Source: Diospyros lotus (taxonomy: Eukaryota; Streptophyta; Magnoliopsida; Ericales; Ebenaceae). Taken from it: DNA of 64,000 nt. The position numbers and the translations under genes are program-made. Positions 11,066 through 20,813 of this stretch are shown one piece after another. The notes beneath the pieces were generated by a model. It was not told where the DNA came from and made no database searches. It saw nothing but the letters and a program-made list of their open reading frames with translations. Numbering within the stretch: the first letter of the stretch is position 1; each line of letters starts with the position of its first letter. The stretch lies in contig NC_068349.1 of the NCBI RefSeq assembly GCF_014633365.1, forward strand, positions 32,254,753 through 32,318,752, given 5' to 3'.

Positions 11066-12310
11066 CATAGAATTTTAGGATTCATGTTATCTCTTGGTGT
11101 CTTATTGTTAGTCACACACAATTGCTTGCTATCATCATCAATTGCTATCAATTTATTTCTAAAATAAATATCACATACATTATTTCTAAAAGAAAATTAA
11201 TAATTTTCTTTAACTAAAACAAGAATGGAAATAATGTTTCTAAAAGCTCCTGGAACACATAAACAATCCTTCAAAATTAAATTATGTCCCAACGATAAAG
11301 ATAAAGAAGTTGTGCCAACGGCCGTTGCTGCAACTTTTGCTTCATTTGCCACTTTAAGCATGAACTTGTCCTTCGCAAGCTTCCTACTTTGTTTTAAATT
11401 CTACAAAGAAGCACAAACATGAGTTGTCACTCTAGAATCTAGGATTCATAAAGCAAAAGTATGAGTAATTGAAAAATATTCATGAACTATCATCATACCT
11501 TCTCCGTTCCTACGCTTTAAGAAACTAAGGTAGTCTTTGCAGTTCCTTTTCCGATGTCCGTCCTTGCCATAATGGAAACACTTTCCCTTGTCAGCAACAG
11601 CTTTGCCCTTCTTCTTGATTATGCCCTTGGATGCCCTCAGTGCTTTGGTGGCCTTTCCCCTTCTTAGTCTTACTAGAAGAGGCAACAACCATCACAACAC
11701 TCGCTTTTAAATTACCTTGTGTAGTGTTCAGTATGTTCAATAACTCGGCCGGAGTTCATTCTATCTTTATTCATATAGATGTTTGAAATAAAACCCTCAA
11801 ATGAATCTGACAAAGATTAAAGAATTAAATCAATTTGAAGGTTAACATTAAGCTTAACCTCCAAATCCTTTAATTTTTCAATCAGAGAGATCATCTTGAG
11901 AACATGTTCTCCAAAAGATCCTCCCGGTGTCATCTTTGCCCTAAAGAGTGCCTTTGCTATCTCATATCTAGCTGTCCAACTCTATTCACCATACAACTCT
12001 TGCAGGTGAGCAATCATAGTATGAGCGTCAAGCATCTTCTCATATTGACGTTGTAATTAGTTACTCATAAAAGCAAAGATATAACTTCTAGCAATGAGAT
12101 CATCATCTCACCATTTATTAAGAGTATCTTGCTCCCCCTGAGTAATCTGTTCAGTCGTTGGCATAAGAACAAGCGCATCCAAGACATAAGTAATCCTTTC
12201 CAAATCGAAAACAATTTTCAAATTTTGGAGCCAATCATTGAAATTTGGTCTAGTTAAGCGATTAAAATTAGATTTGATCATGCAAATACCCATAGGTCTC
12301 AGGATTGCAA
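11066..12310 (-). pseudogene. copia gag and protease region of RE4 (broken)
   Basis: The gag N-terminus is at about 12300-12108, with FNRLTRPNFNDWLQNLKIVF (typical: a start Met, then a NYxxW-like motif). The zinc knuckle CFHYGKDGHRKRNC is at 11590-11550, a C-x2-H variant because the second Cys is replaced by His in C-F-H-Y. Downstream, 11440-11066 has traces of the protease. Several stops interrupt it. Confidence 0.75.
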
Positions 12311-12313
12311 CCT

Positions 12314-12325
12314 GCTCTGATACCA
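12314..12325 (-). other. primer-binding site of RE4
   Basis: The minus strand reads TGGTATCAGAGC, complementary to the 3' end of plant initiator-Met tRNA and the usual primer-binding site of plant LTR elements. Confidence 0.85.
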
Positions 12326-12379
12326 CTAGCTCTCCTTCTATCCTAGTAACAACTTGATATTTGGAATCCTGTTTCTTCA

Positions 12380-13346
12380 AGCATATTCAATGGATATTTT
12401 TTCTAAGAGATATAAATACTTGTCTTTCATCATACCACTTCAGTGCCCATCAAATATTTTAGGTGACCCAAATCCTTGGTTTGAAAGTGTTGTTCGAGAT
12501 GCATTTTCAACTTAATGATGCTGACCACATCATCCCCGGTAATAACAATATCATCCACATACACCACTAAAAAAATATGGCGACTAGATTTAGAGCAATA
12601 AAAAATTAAACGATCAACTCCACTTAGAGTTAACCCAAACTCCATGACCATTGAATTGAATCTTCCAAACCAAGCCTAAGAAGATTGTTTAAGGCCATTA
12701 TGGGATTTTTGAAGATCACAAACATCCAAACTCTCCCCCAAGCAATGAAGCCAAGAGGTTGTTCCATATAAACCTCTTCCTGTAAGTCACTATGAAGAAA
12801 GACATTCTTGATATCGAGCTAATAGAGAGGCCAGTGGAACATAGCAACTAGAGAAAAGAACAATCAAAAGTAGGAGAAAGGTATCCCCATAATCAAGGCC
12901 AAAAATTTTAGTGCTACCCTTAGCAACAAACAGACCCTTGACGCAATCAACGACACCATTAGGACCAACCTTGATAGTATAAATCCAGTGACAACCCACA
13001 ATGGACTTACCTAGAGGAAGAGGTACTAAGTCCCAAGTCCCATTGGAATATAAAGTAGACATTTCTTTAACCATTGCATTGTGCTACCTTGGCTAAGAAA
13101 GAGCTCCTGTAACATTGTTGGGAATATAAACTTTAAACAAAGAGGAGACAAAAGCATGATAGCTAGGGGATAACGAGTGATAAGTAACGAAGTTTGAAAT
13201 ATGATGCCAAGTAGTAGGACGATGAGTACCATTGTGAAGGATGACTAACAAATAAAGATCAAGAAGAGATGAACTAGAAGGAAGACTAACTAGCACGAAG
13301 GATGAGGGTAGTGGTCCATTAAGATTAGCTATGTGCTCCATGCATG
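12380..13346 (-). mobile_element. Ty1/copia RE5, left piece (RT)
   Basis: Minus-strand copia sequence with RT. The ORFs at 13074-12790 (NGTWDLVPLPLGKSIVGCHW, then LDYGDTF) and 12651-12430 (VYVDDIVITGDD at about 12560-12530, HFQTKDLGHLKYLMG) cover most of RT in broken frames. Closest in the window to RE3 and RE7. I infer it is the same element as the pieces at 16096-16236 and 32081-34371, separated by a gypsy element and by RE7. RNase H and the 3' LTR are missing; the left edge abuts the RE4 leader. Confidence 0.75.
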
Positions 13347-13680
13347 TGTCAGGACCCTATGATAATATCAAGGGTATTTTTGTCTTTCCATGTTGTAAGT
13401 AGAATTGGTAGTGGTTAGGAGCTGTTACACTTAAGCTTCTATTGGAAGTTGTAATTGCTTGAAGTTGGCGCCAAGGAGCTATAAAAGGCTTCTCAATTGA
13501 ATGAAAAGGCACCAATGAAATTCATAGAAAACAAATCTGACTCTCTCTCATTTCTCTCACTTTGATCTCTCTGTTCTCTCTCTCCCTCCATTCTTCTCCT
13601 CCCCCTGCTTTCTTCTCTCTCTCAACCTTAATTCTCTTCCTCACGAGGAGAATTCCATTGTCGGACTCAAGGTCTTGACA
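13347..13680 (+). repeat. gypsy 5' LTR of RE6
   Basis: 334 bp from TGTCAGGA to CTTGACA, immediately followed by the primer-binding site. A TATAAAA box is at 13480-13486 and a CT-rich transcribed leader follows (13540-13625). Confidence 0.8.
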
Positions 13681-13684
13681 ATTT

Positions 13685-13696
13685 TGGTATTAGAGC
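13685..13696 (+). other. primer-binding site of RE6
   Basis: TGGTATTAGAGC, one mismatch to the initiator-Met tRNA primer-binding consensus, four bases after the LTR. Confidence 0.85.
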
Positions 13697-13738
13697 TTCG
13701 AACCTTGGCCTTTGACAATTAATCGAATGCAAGAAGCA

Positions 13739-15410
13739 ATGGCGGATGGAACAAGAATGAAGCAGATGGAGGCACAGCTTCAGTAGGTGACCACGGCCAT
13801 GTCGGACATTTGAATGCGAGTAGGAACAATTGACGAGGTGATAGATCAGAAGATGAACCACGCATTCTCTCAAATGTGCAAGGAGATGGTGATCCGGATT
13901 TGAGAAAGTGTAGGGAGTCAGATCCGAGATCAAATGCAGAGCTCCATGCTGATGATCGCAGGGCAAAATCAAGTGCGTCTATCTCTTGATTTTCCTCTTA
14001 GGGAAAGAACTAATACAGTCCTACCAAAACTTAGAGATGGGAAATGTGCGGGCCGGGCCGGGCCGACCTGCATCTCGCTTGGCCCACCCATTTGGTGGGT
14101 CGGGCCGAATTTGGCCCGCATCCCGCTTGGCCCACCCATTTAGTGGGCCCGGCCGAATTTGGCCAGTGAAGGGCAGGTCGAGCCAGGGAAATGGAAATTG
14201 GGGCCCGGCACGGCCCTGTGGCCCTTAATAAATGGGCCAAAGTGGGCCGGCCCGTGAGCTATTTATTTTTAATTTTTCTAAACATAATTTTTTAAATATA
14301 TTTTTTATTTTTTTCTCAAATGTAACTAATATTTTTTAAAATATGTTTATAAGTAAACATTGTTTACTTATAATTTTTATGTTTGTAAAATTATGTTTAT
14401 AGTAAACATAATTTTACAAACATAATGTTTACGGTAAACATTATGTTTACAAACATTATAGTAAAATTATGTTTATAAACATAATTTTACAAACATAATA
14501 AACATTATGTTTACAAACATTATAATAAAATTATGTTTACACTAAACATAATTTTTAATTATTATGTTTAAAATATGTTTATAATTACTAATTACAAACA
14601 TAATTTTTTAAATATTTTTTTTATTTTTGGGTGGGCTGGGCCGGGCCATTTTAGAGGGCCAGTTGGTAGGCCGGCCCACGGGCCATTTTGGTGGGCCAGG
14701 CCACGGGCCACATATCGTTGGCCCGGCACGGCCCTCATTTTGCTAGGGCGAGTCGGCTTGACCCGTCTGCTACAGTAACAAGCCAGGCTATGAGGCGGGC
14801 CGGCCCATTTCCCATCTCTACCAGAACTCGAACCAGGCCCTAGGGTAGTAGAATCCTTGGAACAAGAAGTGGAACCTACTGCTATAGGAGAGATATTTGA
14901 GGAACGAGTGACAAGCATGAGGCAAGGAATGCAAGTTGCTCAGTCTCATCCTCATTTCCCTATGCTGAAATTGGACCTGCCAATGTTTGAATGACAAAAT
15001 CCACAGTGGTGGATTTGTCGATGCGAAAAGCTGTTCACTCTATTTCAAATTCCAAAGCATTAGAAGATTACTTAGGTGTCGACCTACCTAAACGATGTGG
15101 CGGACTCCTAGTTCCAAGGTTGGAACAGGTCGCAAGGGGACAACAGTTGGTTAGATTTTGCAGAGAAATTCTATGCTAAGTTTGGAGACTGAAATTTAGT
15201 GGATGTGGTGGAAGAATTCAATAAGCTGAAACAGGAAAGGACTACTCAGCAATATCAAGAGAAGTTTGAAGACCTTAAGTCCCTCGTGCTCACATTGAAT
15301 CCTAGTTCTAGTGAGGCCTATTTCATTTCAAGTTTTATTAGTGGTTTGAACGATGAGCTAAAGTCAGTAGTCAAGATGCAACAACAGAAATTTGTCAAAC
15401 AATGTTGAGG
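13739..15410 (+). pseudogene. gypsy gag of RE6, interrupted by a MITE
   Basis: Gag forms the particle that packages element RNA. The ATG at 13739 opens MADGTRMKQMEAQLQ, followed by stops. The N-terminal coiled-coil-like part ends with SQNQVRLSL-type sequence near 13980. After the MITE it resumes at 14829 with PxPRVVESLEQEVEP, then PHFPMLKLDLPMFE, the conserved gag core. The ORF 15199-15408 reads VVEEFNKLKQERTTQQYQEK then FEDLKSLVLTLNP and FISGLNDELK, matching the retrotransposon gag domain. At least five stops or frameshifts. Confidence 0.8.
14032..14820. mobile_element. hAT MITE with GGGCCGG-rich ends
   Basis: 789 bp. The left end TAGAGATGGGAAATG and the right end, read on the minus strand, match for 15 bases. 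The flanks CCAAAACT (14024-14031) and CCAGAACT (14821-14828) form an 8-bp TSD with one mismatch. Subterminal regions of about 200 bp on each side are full of GGGCCGG/CCGGCCC motifs. The centre (14260-14610) is AT-rich and made of repeated ACATAATTTTACAAACATAA-type palindromic units. No transposase. The interrupted gag on each side supports the exact boundaries. Confidence 0.9.
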
Positions 15411-15451
15411 AGTTGAGGAGATAGTGGAGATCGGTATGCACCTGGACACCA

Positions 15452-15700
15452 ATGTTGGAAGGAGTTGAGGAGATAGTGGAGATAGACAAATCTCCAGAAG
15501 AAGAAGTGATTGCGATGGAAGAAGCAGAAGATGGTGAGATCTATTTACATGCATTGCGAGGTTTGGTGAACAACAAAACCATTAAGGTGGAAGGAAAGGT
15601 AAGGAACCACAAGTTGAAGGTACTAATTGATAGCGGAAGTATGCACAATTTCTTAGATGAAAAGACAGCCAAGAAGCTGAAGGGAATCACGTGTACGACT
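15452..15700 (+). pseudogene. gypsy protease, N-terminal part of RE6
   Basis: The ORF reads IYLHALRGLVNNKTIKVEGK and then LKVLIDSGSMHNFLDEKTAK, the retropepsin-like fold with a visible D-S-G catalytic triad (about 15631-15639). The element sequence ends at 15677 inside KKLKG, where a different LTR begins; the last residues of the ORF therefore come from that LTR. Confidence 0.8.
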
Positions 15701-16095
15701 GTACGAACAAAAATAATTTTTTTACCATATATTAGATACATGTAGCAGAATATAACATACATGCCATACACTACATTGGGTATTTAAGCAACATGCATAT
15801 TTAACAATTGAATATAAATAAATGCATACTTGCTGTTCGATGTAAGGATGGAGTACAGAAACGGTTTTTGTACTGAGACTGAATCCACCTCAAGATGTGG
15901 TGGTCCTAGTCGGTCCACACCTAGTATGCTGAACGGTACTGTTCTGATCACCTCTTCCTGTGTTAGACACAGAGGTTCTGTGTATCACCAGTGTCTGCAT
16001 CTCAAAATTATACACGTGACATTCACACGTATAATTTATGACAGCAAAAGAATTTACAAAGGAAGAAGAAAGAAGAAGTGGAGGCACGCATGAGA
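15678..16095 (-). mobile_element. truncated LTR, same family as 51669-53549
   Basis: The + strand from TGAAGGGAATCAC at 15678 matches, in reverse complement, the 3' third of the LTR at 51669-53549 over about 400 bp, including its terminal base. Shared landmarks are GGGTATTTAAG (about 15778), ATCCACCTCAA (about 15883), TGTGTTAGA-ACAGAGGTTC (about 15958) and CTCAAAATTATA (about 16000). The other end is truncated at about 16095, where copia RE5 begins. Confidence 0.8.
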
Positions 16096-16236
16096 AGCAG
16101 AGAAATATTCTTCCATACAGCAACCCCAATTTGCTTATTTATTTATTTTTTTGGGGGGGTGGGAGGGAGGCCGAGTGTTGGGAAGGGCAAGAAGTTTTGT
16201 GAAGAATTCCTTTGGATGCCAGGTAAGATTAAAAGG
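16096..16236 (-). mobile_element. Ty1/copia RE5, middle piece (integrase)
   Basis: Resembles RE3 integrase sequence around 5920-6010: CAGCAACCCCA and GTGAAGAATTCCTTTGGATGC correspond to CAGTAACCCCA and GTGAAGAATCTCATTGGATGC. A T and G run (16140-16170) interrupts it. It joins 32081 across RE7; the pre-insertion site AAAGGGTGCAGG is recovered when the duplicated AAAGG is counted once. Confidence 0.75.
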
Positions 16237-16421
16237 TGTTAGAACTAGTGTTGTACATATATAATATATATATATATATACATGCTAGATAGTGTTGTAC
16301 ATATATATTAGAAAGATATCTTGTACATGGTTGTATCTTGTAGATTGGGGTGTGTGTGTGTGTGTATACCTCATTGTGAATAAAATTATTAGATACTTTT
16401 TTTCTCCTCTCAAATCACAAT
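16237..16421 (+). repeat. 5' LTR of RE7
   Basis: About 185 bp, starting TGTTAGAACTAG. It holds TA and GT microsatellites (16263-16280, 16350-16364). It matches the 3' LTR split by RE9 (26825-26843 plus 31916-32080). The end is CACAAT if the AAAGG TSD is right, not the usual CA. Confidence 0.8.
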
Positions 16422-16422
16422 A

Positions 16423-16434
16423 TGGTATCATAGC
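16423..16434 (+). other. primer-binding site of RE7
   Basis: TGGTATCATAGC, one mismatch to the initiator-Met consensus. Confidence 0.8.
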
Positions 16435-17228
16435 CACTAGACAAACCCTAACCCTAGTTCCAACAACCGATGTCACTCCTGCTATCCAACGCTGGTCTCG
16501 TGCATCTACAATCGACCATCTCGTGCATCACATCTCCAACCAGCATTCCATCTGTCGTCGTCATCGTGACCTCAACGTGAACTATGCGACAACCCTTCAC
16601 CTCCATGACAACGACAATGACATGAACTCTGTGACGACCCATCAAACCGTCGATCTACGGCCTGATGCGAACCGCTTCATTCCTCCCAAACTAGGAGGCT
16701 CCGGGGTTCAGCGCTTCTTGGAGAATCCAAGTTTCTGACCGCCAAGCTCCGCTTCACGACAGTGATTCAATTGGCACCGGTTCATCGATTTTAGCTACTA
16801 GTTTCGAACTCCAAATCTAGATTTTGCAGTTTCAGATCTGGTCTAGTTTTAGATCTAGGTTTTGCAATTTCAGATCTAGTTTGCAACTACTGCAGATTTG
16901 TTTTGGGTCATCAGGTTCAGATCTGGTTCACAACGCTTTGGTTTGTAAGATTTTGTTTCAAATCGAGGCCGTGCTATTGCTAATCGGGCTTTGGTTTTGC
17001 GCTATGGCCTCTTCAAATCCTAGAGTGGTGAGTTCCTCTTCGACTATGACTGTACTTGTGACCATTCCAATACCTGTATCTTTTTTTGGTATTATAATAA
17101 TTGCCATTAAAAATTGAATGGTAAGAATTATGACTTGGTCAGTGTTTGTTCAAATGTGGTTTCGTGGGCATGGTGTTAGTGATCATTTGACTACAAAGCT
17201 TTCTGATATCGCTAAAGTAGATAGGACT
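16435..17228 (+). pseudogene. copia leader and gag N-terminus of RE7
   Basis: A leader with CCCTAACCCTAG is followed by a proline/arginine-rich ORF without recognisable domain (to 16738) and a stretch with repeated AGATCTGG/AGATCTAG motifs (16800-16935). The likely gag ATG is at 17004 (MASSNPRVVSSS). The conserved sequence LNGKNYDLxS is seen in another frame near 17110-17140. RE8 then interrupts at 17229; gag resumes at 21363. Confidence 0.65.
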
Positions 17229-17783
17229 TATCATGACCCTAGGAGCAATACATGAGCAATATTGTAATAGGGATATAATAGTTATTAGAAGATATTTTAC
17301 AATTTGTTGGGATTATAGTTGTACTGAACATGGGTGTAAGGTGTGCTGGCCAAACAGTTGTATTGCACATGGGTGTAGGGGCAGTGCAACTATAAATAAG
17401 TCATTGTTGTTAGGATTATAGTTGTACTGCACATGGGTGCATGGGTTGAGGCCAAACAGTTGTATTGCACATGGGTGCAAGGGTTGTGAAGGCTATAAAT
17501 AAGCCATTGCTATAGAATGGTAAGTATGTTTGAAACTTTGAATTGATGAATGAAACTCTCTGATTTTCCTCTCTAAATTTTCTCTCAATATCCCTTCGGT
17601 TTCCTTCTTCTCTCTCTCTATTCTCTCCCTTCTCTATTTCGATTTGCACTCTCGCTCATTTCTATCTATTATCTCTCCCATTTCTGTCTAATTTCCCCTC
17701 CAATCATTCTGTTATTGATCGTAAGCCCTCGGATTCTTCTGATTTCTCATCCAAACCCTAGGTTAAACCCTAGGAACATGAAA
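17229..17783 (+). repeat. 5' LTR of RE8 with duplicated promoter unit
   Basis: Ends correspond to TGTCATG...CATGACA, but the first G has changed to A and the last C to A. A 103-bp unit is repeated in tandem (17310-17412 and 17413-17515), each holding a TATAAATA box (17391-17398 and 17494-17501). A CT-rich leader follows (17565-17640). Confidence 0.85.
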
Positions 17784-17786
17784 AAT

Positions 17787-17798
17787 TGGTATCAGAGC
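17787..17798 (+). other. primer-binding site of RE8
   Basis: Exact TGGTATCAGAGC, initiator-Met type, three bases after the LTR. Confidence 0.9.
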
Positions 17799-18132
17799 AT
17801 CGTTCATCAGCGGTTTTCTTGTTGATTAATTTTCGACGAAAAACGACAGCTGTTGTCCGACCTGTCGTCCAACACAACTGACTCTCAAAATTTGATTCCA
17901 ATGCAAGGAGGATTGATTCCTGAAATTTGGAGATGACTACGGAGACCGGAAGCCATGGCATGTGAAGACGAAGCAGAGCCAGTGATCCTCGACCATTGAA
18001 TTGCGATCTTGGCTATTGTTCCCCAGCGGCTGGGTCTAAGTTGCTACATGTGATAACGAAGAGCCAGCTAAGTTCAACGAACATCAGCAATGAGGTGCGA
18101 AGCAGATCCCAACAAATTCGATCCGGATTATA

Positions 18133-18519
18133 GTGGCAAATGACATCGGGATGAAGCAAATGGAATCTCAATGGCAACAAGTGTCGGCAACAATGACGGA
18201 AATGCCAAACTGTATTGGATCTGTAGAATCAGCGATGGATAAGAAGTTGGACAACGTTCTCAGTCTGCTACGAGAGGAGTTCAGTCACATGCGTGAGATT
18301 TGGGATGATTTCAGAAGATGGATGATGGACCAATACATGATATTATTCACTAGTCAAAACCAGGTTAGATTACCTGCTTATTTGTTTTCTAGAAAATACT
18401 CTGATCCAATTATTATAGACAAGTTACCAGATCCTACGAATAATCCTTATTCTCCTCGAAGAACTAGATCAAGTCATGTTTCAGTTGCCAATCCGTACCT
18501 TACTCATCCATGGAATTAG
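18133..18519 (+). CDS. RE8 ORF 1, gag-like N-terminus
   Basis: 128 codons. The N-terminal part (residues 1-70) is predicted to be helical and amphipathic (ANDIGMKQMESQWQQVSATM, then EEFSHMREIWDDFRRWMMDQ), the type of coiled-coil start that precedes gypsy gag domains, as in RE6 (MADGTRMKQMEAQLQ). The GTG at 18133 is used by the ORF finder; the first ATG is at 18151 (MKQMESQ). No conserved gag core follows. Likely a gag remnant of a non-autonomous element, but the match is by style only. Confidence 0.4.
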   Translation: MANDIGMKQMESQWQQVSATMTEMPNCIGSVESAMDKKLDNVLSLLREEFSHMREIWDDFRRWMMDQYMILFTSQNQVRLPAYLFSRKYSDPIIIDKLPDPTNNPYSPRRTRSSHVSVANPYLTHPWN

Positions 18520-18546
18520 AACTCCATTGGTAAATCTCCAAGTCCA

Positions 18547-19380
18547 ATGCAGGAAGACAAAACTATTTTTTCGGAAATGGATTTTGGAATGTATAAGGCA
18601 AAATACAATAATAAGAGGGGTGAGGTTAAGGAAGCATTACAGCCCCAGGAGTTCCTGAAAATGAAGCCGCCTAAGGAGAAGTCAAGATTGTGGAAGACCA
18701 ATTCACTACTTACTTCAGATTTTAGGTAGAAAAAGAAGTATTCTAATTTGAGTAGCAATGACAAGAAGGATGACTGTAGTATTGAAAATAATATTGGCAG
18801 TGAAAAGCATTATTTAGAAGAAAGCAGTAACAATCCAGTGGTTGAGACAACAGGTACAAAGGAACAATCTGATTCCTTTGGAAAAGAAGTTATTGTTGAG
18901 GATGTTCCAAATGATAATCACAAAAGTCCAAAACAAGAAATGATTGATGCAATCGATCAAAGGGCAAGAATAACAAGAGGCAATAAGGAATTTCTAGAAT
19001 CGGAGATGAATTTTGCTGTAGTGATTGAGAAGCTAGAAGAAGAAATAAGACCTCAAGATGCACCTACTAAAAGGCTGCAAAAGGAAGATTGGGGAGTATT
19101 TGAGGAAGTGACAGAGGAAGCCAAGGCCAACACGTTACCTCTAATAGCTAATGCATGGACCGAAGGATTGGATGGGGTCCTGAATTAGAATTTTGTGAGA
19201 AATGGAATTGATATTGGAGTTCTGGAGGACACTGTTCTATTGCCTTTGATTTTGGATAAAGCTGATGACTCAACTGATAAACAAGCTATAAATCACGTCA
19301 AGAGTGAAGGTCATGATGGAGGCCATGATTCAGCCATTGAGGAACCTATGGAACTCTATCATCCCTTCCTATGCAATTAG
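18547..19380 (+). pseudogene. RE8 ORF 2 region, unrecognised acidic protein
   Basis: Overlapping or adjacent ORFs at 18547-18729, 18748-19188 and 19195-19380. The middle one (146 codons) is hydrophilic and acidic (VIEKLEEEIRPQDAPTKRLQ), and a single stop at 19186-19188 separates it in frame from the next. No retroelement or host domain is recognised. The reading frames stay open longer than in neighbouring decayed elements, which suggests they were coding when RE8 last moved. Confidence 0.4.
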
Positions 19381-19424
19381 TATGTCCAGACAAGAAGGGC
19401 AATTACAGGAATGGACACGAGGAC

Positions 19425-19729
19425 TGTTGGATCTGATCTAGACTTTCTTAGACACACACTCCTTTCTTGTGATAAATATCAACTCTCAAGATCAAGAAAA
19501 ACAGAGCACCATTAACCAAGAATTCTATCCACTTACATTGAATAAAAGCAAGACCCTTATATAGGGATATTACATGCAGATTACATGGTAAAATCATAAC
19601 AAACTAGAACATTATTAACAAACTAAGCTGTACCCTTAAGAATAGGTCATCAACTAACCCACTGCCATTTTTATTCTATCACTCCTGCTGACTCGTTCAC
19701 ATAGCAGACCTGGTTTGCTAACTCCAACA
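19425..19729 (-). mobile_element. solo LTR inserted in RE8
   Basis: 305 bp bounded by TGTTGGATCTG and CTAACTCCAACA, with exact TSD AGGAC at 19420-19424 and 19730-19734. On the minus strand it starts TGTTGGAGTTAG and has a TATATAA box near 19563, so it is placed on the minus strand. Copia-like by length and ends. Confidence 0.9.
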
Positions 19730-19872
19730 AGGACACCATTGGAGGGAAAAATGGTGAAAGAAAAATCTTGGGTGCACACAGTGAGTAGGAAACAACTCGA
19801 GAGGAAGATTTTTCTGTTATTTTATCTGTTCAAATTACAGCTGGTGAGCTGCAGTGTCGAAGAGATTCTTGG

Positions 19873-20700
19873 TTGGCAAAGAAATTAGAGTCCCTTACTA
19901 TTGCTGGAAATGGTATGATGGGAGATATATCCTCAACTGAAATATCTTCCAATGTTGTAAAGGTGTGTCTGTGTGGACTTGATAAGGAAGTATGGGAACA
20001 ACATGTAATCGAAGGACAGCCACAAAAAAGAACGAAAGCAGGCTTAACAGTTGGAAACAAGGTCTTGCATGAGTTAGACAATTCAATTCTTCAAGAAAGG
20101 TTATGGTACTTTGTGCCAGTTAAGCAAAACATTGCTTTGGAGATGACAGAAAGTATGGCTTCAACAAATAAAGTATAGCTTTAGAAAGTATGGTTTCAGC
20201 TAAGGGAAATAGTTAAAGGAGCCAGAAGTTCTGATGTGGAGGATAAAGATCTTGCTGCCTTGTTTGTTCTCATTTGAGTTGACCAATTGGGATCTTTGTC
20301 TAGGGTGATGAAGGATGAAGTGATGATTGGAATTGATACTGCAGCAACCCCTAGACCTGACATTTTTACATTGCTACATTTAAAGGCGTTTGCAGATTTT
20401 GTTGCGAGTAAGAATGGCAATTGATTTGTTGGGAATCCATTAATTGCCATTAAGGATGCATGTCTGACGTCCTTAATTTTACTAGATGGTGACAAAATAT
20501 TGAAGGAAGCTGGGGTCACAATTAGCCAACCTTCTAGACTTGCGCCAGCCCACATTGACGAAACTGTGGTGGGGAAAGTTGGTAAGCACAGCAACCGACA
20601 ACTTTCAGCTGCTCGCTTGGACCAACGAAGAGTAAATGATTTTAGCTGTGTTCCAATCAAGGTGTACATGAGAACTATTGCAAATTTGTTATGCATATAG
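19873..20700 (+). pseudogene. RE8 ORF 3 region, unrecognised protein
   Basis: Begins MAKKLESLTIAGNGMMGDIS (101 codons, to 20178) and continues after stops with KDEVMIGIDTAATPRPDIFT near 20311 and a final ORF (20500-20700) containing HIDETVVGKVGKHSNRQLSA. The composition is protein-like, with conserved-looking Trp and Cys positions (VCLCGLDKEVWEQHV). It matches no gag or pol motif known to me. It could be a decayed non-canonical gag or captured host sequence. Confidence 0.35.
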
Positions 20701-20813
20701 AGATTTTTTCAAAACTTCTCCATCTAAGCTATAGAAAAGAAGGAAAAAGCATATTGAAAGCTGTGGAGGTTTGATATTTCTTGGGGACAAGAAATGTTTT
20801 AAGGCGGGGGAAT

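Larger units (their letters stand above)
7620..12332 (-). mobile_element. Ty1/copia retrotransposon (RE4), split by a solo LTR and a MITE
   Basis: Minus-strand copia of a family different from RE3. From high to low: primer-binding site (12325-12314), gag (to about 11446), protease/GAG-pre-integrase (about 11440-10800), integrase (10787-10000), linker, then RT (8046-7620). A hAT MITE sits at 10830-11057 and a 1749-bp solo LTR at 8052-9800. Joining the flanks of both insertions makes a sensible copia order. The RT C-terminus, RNase H and 3' LTR are missing on the left. The 5' LTR has been lost beyond about 12380. Confidence 0.75.
13347..15677 (+). mobile_element. Ty3/gypsy retrotransposon, 5' part (RE6)
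   Basis: Starts with a complete 5' LTR, then primer-binding site, gag and the first part of protease, and is cut at 15678 by an LTR of another family. Gag carries a hAT MITE insertion (14032-14820). The rest of pol is absent. The gag layout and short LTR resemble RE1, so they may be related families. Confidence 0.8.

Noticed and set aside
13986..14228. CRISPR-like array in the GGGCCGG region
   Set aside because: Repeats are short, irregular and part of an inverted terminal structure with TSD in a plant genome. No spacer structure.
14031..14240. Gly/Pro/Arg-rich ORFs on both strands near GGGCCGG repeats
   Set aside because: Translation of the repeated GGGCCGG motif of the MITE; no real protein.
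16440..16456. CCCTAACCCTAG as a telomere-like repeat (also TTAGGGTTAGGG near 34148)
   Set aside because: Only two units each, located right after primer-binding sites of copia elements, where such leaders are common. Not an interstitial telomere array.
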